A stretch of DNA of 11,991 nucleotides, taken from positions 1-11,991 of the forward strand of contig OMQE01000123.1 in assembly GCA_900313155.1 (NCBI GenBank), given 5' to 3'. Positions 6,772 to 11,991 of this stretch are shown here, in pieces (position 1 is the stretch's first letter; each line of letters starts with the position of its first letter). The notes under the pieces are model-generated. The model made no database searches. It had not been told where the DNA came from and was given only the letters and a program-made list of their open reading frames with translations. The DNA is from an uncultured Rhodospirillaceae bacterium. GTDB lineage: Bacteria; Pseudomonadota; Alphaproteobacteria; RF32; CAG-239. Made by a program: the position numbers and the translations under genes.

Positions 6772-9204
6772 CTAGGCAATATTTAAATATTTTGTAACAA
6801 ATCCGTCTTCACCGTATTCTTCTATCAGCTGTTGAACCAGTAAAACGTTCTTACGGCCGGAATTGTAAATGCGCAAATAACGCCCCAAACCGCTCAAATC
6901 TACGTCCAATATAACCGACTCGCCGGTTACCGGACGCGATAATAAAATTGCATAAGGATAGTCGCGATATGTTTTACCAAAAATAAAGTCCATTTCACTC
7001 TTATTCAAATTCCATGTGGCATAATCTTCCATTTGTGCTTGTGGATTGCGGAAGAAGATAACGGTTTGACATTGACCGCGAATAACCTCACCAACACCCA
7101 GCTTATCAACAATATTCGGCTGTTGAAAAGCGCACAAATAGGCCTGACGTTTTTTACGACCTTCTTGCAAACCGGTAATAAACGAATGGCGGAACATTGG
7201 GTGCTTCAGCATTGGCGCCGTTTCATCAATCATAATCAATGACGGCACACCGGTTTCACCTGTTTCGGTTTGGATGCGGTGCATAATGTAACTAATCACC
7301 GCCGGCGCTAAGGTGTCATCATCAAAAATATGGGTAAAATCAAATGCCATAAAACGACGGCTTTTCAAATCCAAGCTATCATTCTCGCCGTTAAAAATTC
7401 GGCCGTATTGATCCGGACTGACCCAACGAACCAACTCTCGGCGCATTTTTCCGGTTGGTGAAAAACAACTCTTATACAAATTCTTCAAGAGTCTTTCTTC
7501 CGGACGAAGGTAGTCAAACGCCGTGGTAACAGCACGCGCCACTTCGCGGTCTGCCAACGCATCATTGTCTACCATGGCAATGCTTTTCAGCCACTGACGC
7601 AAAAAGTTACGATTATTTGGTGTGTTTGGACAGTCAAACGGATTTAATGACACTGTTTTATCATCTCCGTCAAAACCGACATAAGCACCATGAATGGCTC
7701 GGGTAAAAATTTGTGCACCCAAATAACGATCAAAGAAGAACACACGCAAATCCGGATGGCGCATGGCTTGTCCGGCTAAAAATGTCAGCAAAGTTGTTTT
7801 ACCTTGTCCAGTTGGACCGATAATACAACAGTGTGCCACGGCAGATTCTTCTGGCGATACGTGGAATTGGAAACGATAAGCCGAACCCGACATGGTTCGG
7901 AACACAGTGATGGCGCCCGGTCCCCAATCGCTTTTATCAAAACCTTCAGCCGGATGATCTAAAGTAATACCCATGGCAATCACTCGCGACAAATAGCGAT
8001 ATGTTCTCGGATAGGTGTCGTACGTTGGAAATTGAGTGAAAAACACTGCCTGTGTTACCCAGCCTTCACGCACCGGCGTTACACCAAACGCACGACAAAT
8101 ACGTTGAACTTCGGACTCGCCGAAATCTATTTCTTCCTTAGTTTTGCCTTTTAATATAATCGTCATGGCATATTCGCAAAGCGACTGCGAATCGGCATCA
8201 CTGTCATCAATGGCCGCCAAGGCTTGAGAATATTGCTCGGTTACGTTACTTGAAAAACTTGTCACCATTGCCATACGCTGTTGTTGCGCCAAAAGCAGAC
8301 GAGCTTGAGCACGGAATATAGGACGAATATTATGCAAAATCACCAACTCACAATCAATGGCGTTAAGCGAATAAATCATACTTTCATCCATTGTTTCACC
8401 GCTCACGCGAATCCCCATTGCCACTTCATAAAGTTCATGATCGCCGGAGAAAAACTTGATAATACCTTCTTCTTGCGTAAAATGGATATGGTCGGCCGTC
8501 AGCATTTCGCACAGGCGAGCACCTTCGGTATCACGCACTTTGGGCTGTGGCTTGCTTACCGGACTGCAAAGTTGGGCAAACAAATAGAACGGACTATCGG
8601 TAGCGGCGCTGTTTTCGGTTTCGTACATTGGACTAACGCCATAATCGCCCAACGTAGAAATCAGGCTTTGCGAGGCATAGTTCAAATCTTTGAGTGCGTC
8701 TTTACGATCAATAACCGAAAGCACAACATAGTGCTTGTTGCTATATATGCGATTCATATTGCGGAACCAAATTTCCGATATGGTTTCCAGTAGCGGATTA
8801 TTAAATTCGCGTCGTTCGCTTTCCAGCTCTACCCTGTCACGCGTGGTAATCACTCGGCAAACAACCTGCATATTAGCCATATCATCAATCCAAGATTTGC
8901 GCGCCATCATCATAGAAAAAACTTTTTCCGGCGTGGCAGCAGCTAAATCAACCCCTTCCAAACGAAAAACACGAGCATAAGAATTGTTACTGCATAAAAT
9001 GGTCACACCATCGCTCATCAGCTTCATAAACGGCAAAAAGTCCGACACGCGCGATTCCCGCGGTTGTGGCAAAACCCAGTTACCGAATTTAGTTGCCAAT
9101 AAAACGGCAAAAGAGGCGGCCGACAAAATGCCGATAACCGCGACTGCAATTTCCATATTGCTCAAACCTTCGATAAATACACTTGCAAAATCATACTCAT
9201 TCAT
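6772..9204 (-). CDS. virB4: VirB4-family T4SS ATPase
   Basis: The 810-residue product is close to the usual VirB4 length of about 800. It is the inner-membrane-associated ATPase that powers pilus biogenesis and substrate transfer. An N-terminal hydrophobic segment (about 19-38) could anchor it. The N-terminal VirB4 domain covers roughly 45-430 and the RecA/HerA-like ATPase domain 440-800. Walker A is GPTGQGKT at 463-470, followed by TLLTFL. Walker B is LIMIDE at 656-661. Other family signatures are FFDRYLGA (490-497), IFNGENDSLDL (603-613) and the FQQP segment (693-696). It overlaps virB3 by ATGA, so translation is coupled; its own SD-like GGGGA is unusually far upstream, about 14 bases. All key motifs are intact, so the protein is probably active. 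A TrbE or TraC relative is the main alternative name, but the VirB3-VirB4 pairing favours VirB4. Confidence 0.96.
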   Translation of the reverse strand: MNEYDFASVFIEGLSNMEIAVAVIGILSAASFAVLLATKFGNWVLPQPRESRVSDFLPFMKLMSDGVTILCSNNSYARVFRLEGVDLAAATPEKVFSMMMARKSWIDDMANMQVVCRVITTRDRVELESERREFNNPLLETISEIWFRNMNRIYSNKHYVVLSVIDRKDALKDLNYASQSLISTLGDYGVSPMYETENSAATDSPFYLFAQLCSPVSKPQPKVRDTEGARLCEMLTADHIHFTQEEGIIKFFSGDHELYEVAMGIRVSGETMDESMIYSLNAIDCELVILHNIRPIFRAQARLLLAQQQRMAMVTSFSSNVTEQYSQALAAIDDSDADSQSLCEYAMTIILKGKTKEEIDFGESEVQRICRAFGVTPVREGWVTQAVFFTQFPTYDTYPRTYRYLSRVIAMGITLDHPAEGFDKSDWGPGAITVFRTMSGSAYRFQFHVSPEESAVAHCCIIGPTGQGKTTLLTFLAGQAMRHPDLRVFFFDRYLGAQIFTRAIHGAYVGFDGDDKTVSLNPFDCPNTPNNRNFLRQWLKSIAMVDNDALADREVARAVTTAFDYLRPEERLLKNLYKSCFSPTGKMRRELVRWVSPDQYGRIFNGENDSLDLKSRRFMAFDFTHIFDDDTLAPAVISYIMHRIQTETGETGVPSLIMIDETAPMLKHPMFRHSFITGLQEGRKKRQAYLCAFQQPNIVDKLGVGEVIRGQCQTVIFFRNPQAQMEDYATWNLNKSEMDFIFGKTYRDYPYAILLSRPVTGESVILDVDLSGLGRYLRIYNSGRKNVLLVQQLIEEYGEDGFVTKYLNIA

Positions 9205-9491
9205 GGCGCAAACTTATTCCCCTTTACCGAATATAAATTTTTACTAACTTTCCGTGTTTGCCCATATGCTTGTAACATGGTGGACATGTGCGGTTCTTTG
9301 ATACCGTAGGCAGTTATTGCCGCGTGCGAAAGTAATATGCTGAAAATAAAGAACAACGGGTTCATATTAGCTACCCCAATGGCAATAAACAACACCGGAA
9401 ATTGAATTCCTAAATTAACCAAAGCCGGCACAAAAGGCGCAAATAAAAACTTTGGCGGTTGGGCTACGGCTTTTAAGATATCTTCTCTCAT
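9201..9491 (-). CDS. virB3: VirB3-like inner-membrane T4SS protein
   Basis: The product is a 96-residue membrane protein with two hydrophobic segments, about 17-40 and 43-60, separated by the family-typical NPL (44-46). A cytoplasmic tail has an EPHMSTML stretch (66-73) resembling the conserved post-membrane motif of VirB3/TrbD. VirB3 is a small inner-membrane protein that works with VirB4, often encoded immediately before it or fused to it. Here the stop overlaps the virB4 start as ATGA. The start at 9491 has an excellent SD (AAGGAGG, 5 bases upstream) and itself overlaps the previous gene's stop by ATGA. Size, topology and position all agree; similarity to VirB3 is weak at the residue level, as is usual for this family. 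Confidence 0.86.
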   Translation of the reverse strand: MREDILKAVAQPPKFLFAPFVPALVNLGIQFPVLFIAIGVANMNPLFFIFSILLSHAAITAYGIKEPHMSTMLQAYGQTRKVSKNLYSVKGNKFAP

Positions 9492-10048
9492 GGGCGCCTC
9501 CTTAACAGAGTTTGCAACAGTGCGGTAGCAATTTCGGTATCTTTAGTTTGCGTTTGTGCCGCACTGATAATCATTTGTAACGATTGCGCATTATCACTGT
9601 TTTTCAAGGCTGATTTGTTTTCCAAAAGTTTGGTGGTTTGACGAGCTTGTTCGGCGGCAATACGGACAGCGGCATCATTTTGTTCATCTACAATTTGTGC
9701 CACTTGTGCCACGTTTTTGGCGCTACCGTCACCGGCAGTCGGACTCTTAGCCATCATTTCATCTATTTGTTTAAGTTTTTTTAAGGCGACTTTTCCTTGT
9801 GAGGTCATACGGTACATATTAGTATTTTGTTCACCGGCCGAAAGCTTGGTGCTACCGTCGTCGGTTTCTTCCACATAAGCCTGTGACGGATTTATAAGGA
9901 GCATAAATCCTAAAAGAATAATTGTTGTTTTTAACAAAATGACAGGTTTTGAACTAACACGGCTTAAACGCTTATGTTTGTCGTGTTTGCTAAGTCTGTT
10001 CAAAATAACAGAACTATATTCCTTTATCATTTCTATAATAATATTCAT
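9488..10048 (-). CDS. Exported or membrane-anchored helical protein of unknown function
   Basis: The 186-residue product has a long basic N-region (about 35 residues, with a KHDKHKR patch at 21-27), then one hydrophobic segment at 36-52 followed by a possible cleavage site after SQA (57). It is therefore either cleaved by signal peptidase with an unusually long n-region, or retained as a signal anchor. The remainder is polar and helical. Residues 85-147 are Ala/Gln/Lys-rich and 155-181 contain Gln/Thr repeats, ending in LLRRRP. There is no cysteine. The SD AGGA (10060-10063) is 11 bases from the ATG, somewhat long. It starts 17 bases after the long pilin-like gene and overlaps virB3 by ATGA. 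Standard VirB operons have no gene between virB2 and virB3, so this is an added component. I do not recognise it. Confidence 0.82.
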   Translation of the reverse strand: MNIIIEMIKEYSSVILNRLSKHDKHKRLSRVSSKPVILLKTTIILLGFMLLINPSQAYVEETDDGSTKLSAGEQNTNMYRMTSQGKVALKKLKQIDEMMAKSPTAGDGSAKNVAQVAQIVDEQNDAAVRIAAEQARQTTKLLENKSALKNSDNAQSLQMIISAAQTQTKDTEIATALLQTLLRRRP

Positions 10049-10065
10049 TTTTTCAACATTCCTTT

Positions 10066-10674
10066 TTAAGACTTATCTTTAGAAACCTCATTTGCATCGG
10101 TGTTGCCTTTTGGCTGATCGGTTGCACTGGTGCTGATAGAACCGGCACCGGAGACATCTCCCATCCATTGTTTGCCGTCTTTTGTCATCATATTTATGAC
10201 AGCCATTGTAATTGAAAGCAAGAAACAACTGAATGCTATTGTTGCGAACAGTGGCCACTTCACCTTACCGAAAATAGCAGCAAATGCAAATACAATCAAG
10301 CCAAAACCGGCAATCATATAACCAGCGGTTTTCAAGCCGCTGCCAATTGTGCCGGCACGGCAAGCTAATTGTTGAAAGATATTTCCTCCGCCACAACTAT
10401 CTGTGTCGTAATATTCACTGCTCAAATTTGATGAGCCGACAAAACTTGATTTTTCGACATTTCCACTGGTGGTTTTGCCTGAAGGGGTACTTTCTGTTGT
10501 TTTAGCGGACAAATTTTCTAATGTTTTTGCAGAATTATCAACTTTTAGAGAATCAGGCACCTGAATAGTCGGATCTTTTATAAGTTGACTCGGACTCATG
10601 TTACTTTGTGCCCATGCGTTGCTCGAAAAAACTATGATGCAAAGAACTAAAAGTGCAAATATCTTTTTCATCAT
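10066..10674 (-). CDS. Extended VirB2-like pilin or pilin-related membrane protein
   Basis: I start this gene at 10674 (or 10671): the SD GGAG at 10680-10683 lies 5 or 8 bases before adjacent Met codons, and this places the start just after the upstream stop. An in-frame ATG at 10695 would overlap the upstream gene and lacks an SD. The protein has 202 residues. Residues 1-22 are a signal peptide (cut after AWA). Residues 23-90 are Ser/Thr/Lys-rich and probably unstructured. C94 and C105 flank a Gly-rich turn. Residues 112-163 form two membrane helices around a FGKVKW turn (135-140), matching the other two pilins in this window. A polar tail follows (164-202). The two-helix hairpin with a short basic turn is the VirB2/TrbC topology, but the roughly 90-residue N-terminal extension is not usual. 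It may be a minor pilin or a membrane accessory protein. Confidence 0.87.
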   Translation of the reverse strand: MMKKIFALLVLCIIVFSSNAWAQSNMSPSQLIKDPTIQVPDSLKVDNSAKTLENLSAKTTESTPSGKTTSGNVEKSSFVGSSNLSSEYYDTDSCGGGNIFQQLACRAGTIGSGLKTAGYMIAGFGLIVFAFAAIFGKVKWPLFATIAFSCFLLSITMAVINMMTKDGKQWMGDVSGAGSISTSATDQPKGNTDANEVSKDKS

Positions 10675-10684
10675 CAATTCTCCA

Positions 10685-11002
10685 TTAGTTGCCACCGGTT
10701 AAATCAGCACCGGCCAAATCCGCTGTTTCTGTTGCATAAGAAATGACGAAAATACCAATTAAAATGGCAATCAGCCACTTCCAATTAAAACTGCCAAACA
10801 TTCCGGCAATACAAACACAAGCAATTCCGATTGTTGCCGCCGGATAAATAATCGTTTTTAAGCCTTGGAAGATAGTACTTCCTGATTTTTGCAAAGCCTC
10901 AAACACGGCAAAGGCATCGGTTGCATACAAAAATAAAGCCAACACAAGACCTATTGTCCACTTATTGTCTGCGATAAAATTCTTTATTTTAATACACAAC
11001 AT
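10685..11002 (-). CDS. virB2: VirB2-like major pilin
   Basis: The protein has 105 residues. Residues 1-32 are a long signal peptide typical of VirB2 propilins, with a basic n-region and likely cleavage after AFA, leaving a mature pilin of about 73 residues, the usual size. The mature part has two hydrophobic helices (about 48-69 and 76-90) joined by a short turn FGSFNWKW (69-76), which is the VirB2/TrbC hairpin. In characterised systems such subunits are extracted from the inner membrane and polymerised into the T-pilus. The start has an optimal SD, AAAGGAGG at 11008-11015, 5 bases upstream, stronger than most here, fitting a highly expressed subunit. The next gene starts 10 bases after its stop. 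Upstream lies the repeat/GIY-YIG insertion rather than another T4SS gene. Confidence 0.88.
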   Translation of the reverse strand: MLCIKIKNFIADNKWTIGLVLALFLYATDAFAVFEALQKSGSTIFQGLKTIIYPAATIGIACVCIAGMFGSFNWKWLIAILIGIFVISYATETADLAGADLTGGN

Positions 11003-11017
11003 TTTTTCCTCCTTTGT

Positions 11018-11025
11018 TTTATTAT
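11018..11025. repeat. Possible target-site direct repeat, left copy
   Basis: The 8-base TTTATTAT abuts the left inverted repeat and recurs in the same orientation at 11663-11670, two bases outside the right one. It could be a target-site duplication made on insertion, but an AT-only octamer in AT-rich DNA can recur by chance. Confidence 0.3.
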
Positions 11026-11043
11026 TCGCAAATATGCTTTGAT
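11026..11043. repeat. Left arm of an 18-bp imperfect inverted repeat
   Basis: TCGCAAATATGCTTTGAT is the reverse complement of 11643-11660 at 16 of 18 positions, including a perfect 13-bp core (11031-11043 with 11643-11655). The two arms face each other around the GIY-YIG gene and its palindromic repeats, the arrangement expected of terminal inverted repeats. Confidence 0.6.
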
Positions 11044-11064
11044 GGTTTTAGAATCGGCTCATTA

Positions 11065-11080
11065 CCGCACTAAAGTGCGG
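11065..11080. repeat. GC-rich perfect palindrome
   Basis: CCGCACTAAAGTGCGG forms a 6- to 7-bp perfect stem. No T-tract follows on the minus strand, so it is unlikely to be an intrinsic terminator for the GIY-YIG gene just upstream. It adjoins the larger hairpin at 11083-11113 and probably belongs to the same repeat unit. Confidence 0.6.
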
Positions 11081-11117
11081 AGATCCTCGGCTTCATTGCA
11101 TTTTGCCAAGGATGACA
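11081..11117 (-). repeat. Palindromic dispersed-type repeat, copy 1
   Basis: On the minus strand this unit begins GTCATCCTTGG and ends CCGAGGATCT, folding into an 8-bp stem with one mismatch (11083-11090 with 11106-11113) and a 15-base loop. The GTCATC...GATCT frame matches the two units at 11432-11475 and 11560-11597. I know repeats of this general look from many bacterial genomes, but their presence elsewhere in this genome cannot be checked here. Confidence 0.55.
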
Positions 11118-11126
11118 GGGAAGCAC

Positions 11127-11414
11127 TTACATTATGTCTTCATATAAATCTCTCCATGTCGGATTGAATTTACTAATCAAATCTATCTTCTTCTGCCGTC
11201 TAAACAATTTCAACTGTTTTTCACGTATAATTGCTTGTTCCGGTTTTGCGTAAACTTCATAATACATCAACTGGTTAATATGATATTTGCTTGTATAACT
11301 ACCCTCATAAAATTCCGTCTTATGTTTCCACACCCGTTGCACTAAATTACTGGTAACTCCAACATATAAGGAACTCTTAGAGGCATTTGTTAGAATGTAA
11401 ACATACATATCCAT
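11127..11414 (-). CDS. Single-domain GIY-YIG nuclease-family protein
   Basis: The 95-residue product is essentially one GIY-YIG domain, the size of the YhbQ/UPF0213-like group. The first signature is VYI at residues 5-7 and the second YVG at 17-19. The expected catalytic Arg is R27 (QRVWKHK), with H31 close by. The metal-binding Glu is E65 in the REKQLK stretch, and N84 lies in the C-terminal FNPTW. All key residues appear present, so it could be an active nuclease. There is no DNA-binding domain beyond the core. The first Met (11414) has AGGA at 11425-11428, 10 bases upstream. It has no known role in secretion. It lies between palindromic repeats inside a region bounded by inverted repeats, so it is best read as cargo or driver of a small insertion. 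Its substrate is unknown. Confidence 0.9.
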   Translation of the reverse strand: MDMYVYILTNASKSSLYVGVTSNLVQRVWKHKTEFYEGSYTSKYHINQLMYYEVYAKPEQAIIREKQLKLFRRQKKIDLISKFNPTWRDLYEDIM

Positions 11415-11431
11415 AATATAACTTTCCTTTA

Positions 11432-11475
11432 GTCATCTTGAGGGGTTGAGCGTAGCGAAGGCCCCGTCAAGATCT
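11432..11475 (+). repeat. Palindromic dispersed-type repeat, copy 2 (hairpin)
   Basis: ATCTTGA-GGGG (11435-11445) pairs with CCCC-g-TCAAGAT (11462-11473), an 11-bp stem with one bulged G and a 16-base loop containing GCGTAGCGAAGG. It lies just upstream of the GIY-YIG start, so as RNA it would fold in that leader. Its first 11 bases, GTCATCTTGAG, are the exact reverse complement of 11586-11596. Confidence 0.6.
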
Positions 11476-11513
11476 GAAGTGTAGTTAACAAGACTTGCTA
11501 TTAGGCTAATACA

Positions 11514-11542
11514 CCTATACCAGCACTGTCAATAATTTTCAA
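11514..11542 (-). promoter_or_regulatory. Candidate sigma-70-type promoter facing the GIY-YIG and pilin genes
   Basis: The minus strand has TTGAAA (11537-11542, 5/6 match to -35), a 17-base spacer, then TATAGG (11514-11519, 4/6 match to -10) preceded by TGG, an extended -10. Transcription would begin near 11507 and cross the hairpin at 11432-11475 before the GIY-YIG gene. Another perfect TTGACA box (11527-11532) overlaps the spacer but has no good -10 at proper distance. Confidence 0.35.
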
Positions 11543-11559
11543 CCTCGTCTTTTGTATCG

Positions 11560-11626
11560 CAGATCCTTACTACGCCCGCAAGGGGCTCAAGATGACGTTG
11601 AGGAAAATAAGGAGCTCGCAATGACG
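11560..11626 (-). repeat. Palindromic dispersed-type repeat, copy 3, with adjoining GTCATTGCGAG motif
   Basis: On the minus strand GTCATCTTGAG (11586-11596) is identical to the start of copy 2 and is followed by a small GCCC/GGGC hairpin (11574-11586) and AAGGATCT. Next to it, at 11615-11625, the minus strand reads GTCATTGCGAG, another motif typical of dispersed bacterial repeats. The 11-bp arms at 11432-11442 and 11586-11596 form an inverted pair around the candidate promoter. No gene is supported in 11415-11691. Confidence 0.5.
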
Positions 11627-11642
11627 TTTGTCTTTTTCCTTT

Positions 11643-11660
11643 ATCAAAGCATATTCACGA
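11643..11660. repeat. Right arm of the 18-bp imperfect inverted repeat
   Basis: ATCAAAGCATATTCACGA pairs with 11026-11043 (16 of 18, with the two differences adjacent). It lies 31 bases downstream of the stop of the first pilin gene. Confidence 0.6.
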
Positions 11661-11662
11661 TA

Positions 11663-11670
11663 TTTATTAT
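11663..11670. repeat. Possible target-site direct repeat, right copy
   Basis: TTTATTAT, identical to 11018-11025, lies two bases outside the right inverted repeat. The offset and AT-only composition keep confidence low. Confidence 0.3.
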
Positions 11671-11691
11671 AACCGAGTGGCTTGGGGTGTT

Positions 11692-11991
11692 TTACCAGTC
11701 TGCGCCATTGGCTCCTAAGGTATCAACCATAGCACCGCCAATACCGGCTTGCGTTACATAGTCAATCACCTGACCGGCGGCAGCAACAGCAGCCAAACCA
11801 AATGCCAAAGCACACACCCAACCCCAACGGACTTTGCCGAAAATTGCCATAAAAGCAAAACCGACCAAACCGAACGCAGCAAGAACATAAAGTAACAGCT
11901 TAACATTACCAAATAAATTTAATAATTTGTTGATAGCTGTGCTGAAAATACCGGAACCACCACTCCAATTCAAGCTAGGCATTGTAAAACC
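11692..11991 (-). CDS. virB2: VirB2-like pilin, N-terminus beyond window
   Basis: The visible frame is open from the right edge to a TAA at 11692. The first Met in view is at 11982, but no SD precedes it and the upstream codons to the edge (Gly-Phe-Thr) are open, so the true start and a signal peptide probably lie outside the window. Counting from that Met, two hydrophobic helices (about 27-49 and 55-72) flank a FGKVRWGW turn (48-55), the VirB2/TrbC hairpin, and a short Gly/Ala-rich tail ends in GADW. It resembles the pilin domain at 10066-10674 (shared FG-x-V-x-W and AFMAIFGK-like helix) and less closely the one at 10685-11002. It is probably the first pilin of the visible locus, separated from the others by the GIY-YIG insertion. 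Confidence 0.84.
   Translation of the reverse strand, partial: GFTMPSLNWSGGSGIFSTAINKLLNLFGNVKLLLYVLAAFGLVGFAFMAIFGKVRWGWVCALAFGLAAVAAAGQVIDYVTQAGIGGAMVDTLGANGADW

Larger units (their letters stand above)
11026..11660. mobile_element. Putative small mobile element: GIY-YIG gene, palindromic repeats, terminal inverted repeats
   Basis: The segment of about 635 bases is bounded by 18-bp inverted repeats (16/18 identical), with TTTATTAT immediately outside the left end and two bases outside the right end. Inside are three palindromic GTCATC...GATC-type repeats and one GIY-YIG gene, none related to secretion. It interrupts the series of pilin genes. Removing it together with one copy of the direct repeat would leave about 44 bases between the stop at 11692 and the start at 11002, ordinary operon spacing that still includes the strong SD. 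No transposase is present, so movement would depend on the GIY-YIG nuclease or on outside enzymes. A chance inverted repeat next to unrelated dispersed repeats is the alternative. Confidence 0.42.

Noticed and set aside
8281..8793. Plus-strand frame of 170 codons
   Set aside because: It is antisense to virB4, whose motifs and length are intact; no plausible domain is seen in it.
10045..10059. Four-codon upstream frame (M-L-K-K-stop) whose stop overlaps the next gene's ATG
   Set aside because: Its ATG directly abuts the AAGGA that would be its ribosome site, so initiation there is unlikely, and such a short frame can occur by chance.
10066..10695. Start of the extended pilin gene at the ATG at 10695
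   Set aside because: That start overlaps the upstream pilin's coding end, has no SD, and puts seven polar or acidic residues before a clean MMKK signal peptide; the SD at 10680-10683 favours 10674 or 10671.
11065..11080. Intrinsic terminator of the GIY-YIG gene
   Set aside because: The stem is good, but no T-rich tract follows it on the minus strand; it is better explained as part of a palindromic repeat.
11026..11117. CRISPR-type repeat array
   Set aside because: The repeats are few, of unequal length, palindromic and not regularly spaced, and no cas gene is present.
11552..11761. Plus-strand frame of 69 codons
   Set aside because: Its first part translates the palindromic repeat and its end is antisense to the pilin; such frames are common by-products of these repeats.

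Overview
The window is a stretch of a type IV secretion system (T4SS) locus. Every gene I can support lies on the minus strand, so the transcription order is right to left. The DNA is AT-rich, Shine-Dalgarno sites are strong, and most products carry Sec signal peptides or membrane segments, so the host is a Gram-negative bacterium. The VirB2-VirB3-VirB4 order is that of a P-type (VirB/Trb) system. An alphaproteobacterial host would fit, but that is a guess and no taxonomic marker is present. There is no relaxase, coupling protein or effector in view, so conjugation and protein secretion cannot be told apart.

Layout in transcription order. (1) At 11692-11991 is a VirB2-like pilin whose N-terminus runs off the right edge. 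(2) At about 11026-11660 is a small insertion: a one-domain GIY-YIG nuclease gene surrounded by palindromic repeats and bracketed by 18-bp inverted repeats (16/18 identical), with an 8-bp direct repeat at or near each end. It looks like a mobile element that landed between two pilin genes. (3) At 10066-11002 are two more pilin-like genes, a canonical VirB2 size and a long one with a Ser/Thr-rich extension. (4) At 9488-10048 is an exported or anchored helical protein of unknown function. (5) At 6772-9491 are virB3 and virB4, linked by ATGA overlaps. (6) At 1-6692, after a 79-bp gap, is a tightly packed series of five exported, lysine-rich, mostly helical proteins in the place where virB5 normally sits. 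The last one, at 1-2448, is an open frame of 816 codons that leaves the left edge without a stop, so its length is a minimum.

How the genes fit together: VirB4 is the inner-membrane ATPase that energises pilus biogenesis, VirB3 is its small membrane partner, and the VirB2-like proteins are pilus subunits. The downstream exported proteins probably work in the periplasm or on the pilus as minor subunits or assembly factors, but only their position and general architecture support this.

Most unusual features: three pilins with an identical K-x24-W spacing; a twin CX18C helical hairpin in the first post-virB4 protein; a 161-residue internal duplication with exactly conserved landmarks in the next one; a large Cys-rich exported protein at the left edge; and the GIY-YIG element with terminal inverted repeats.
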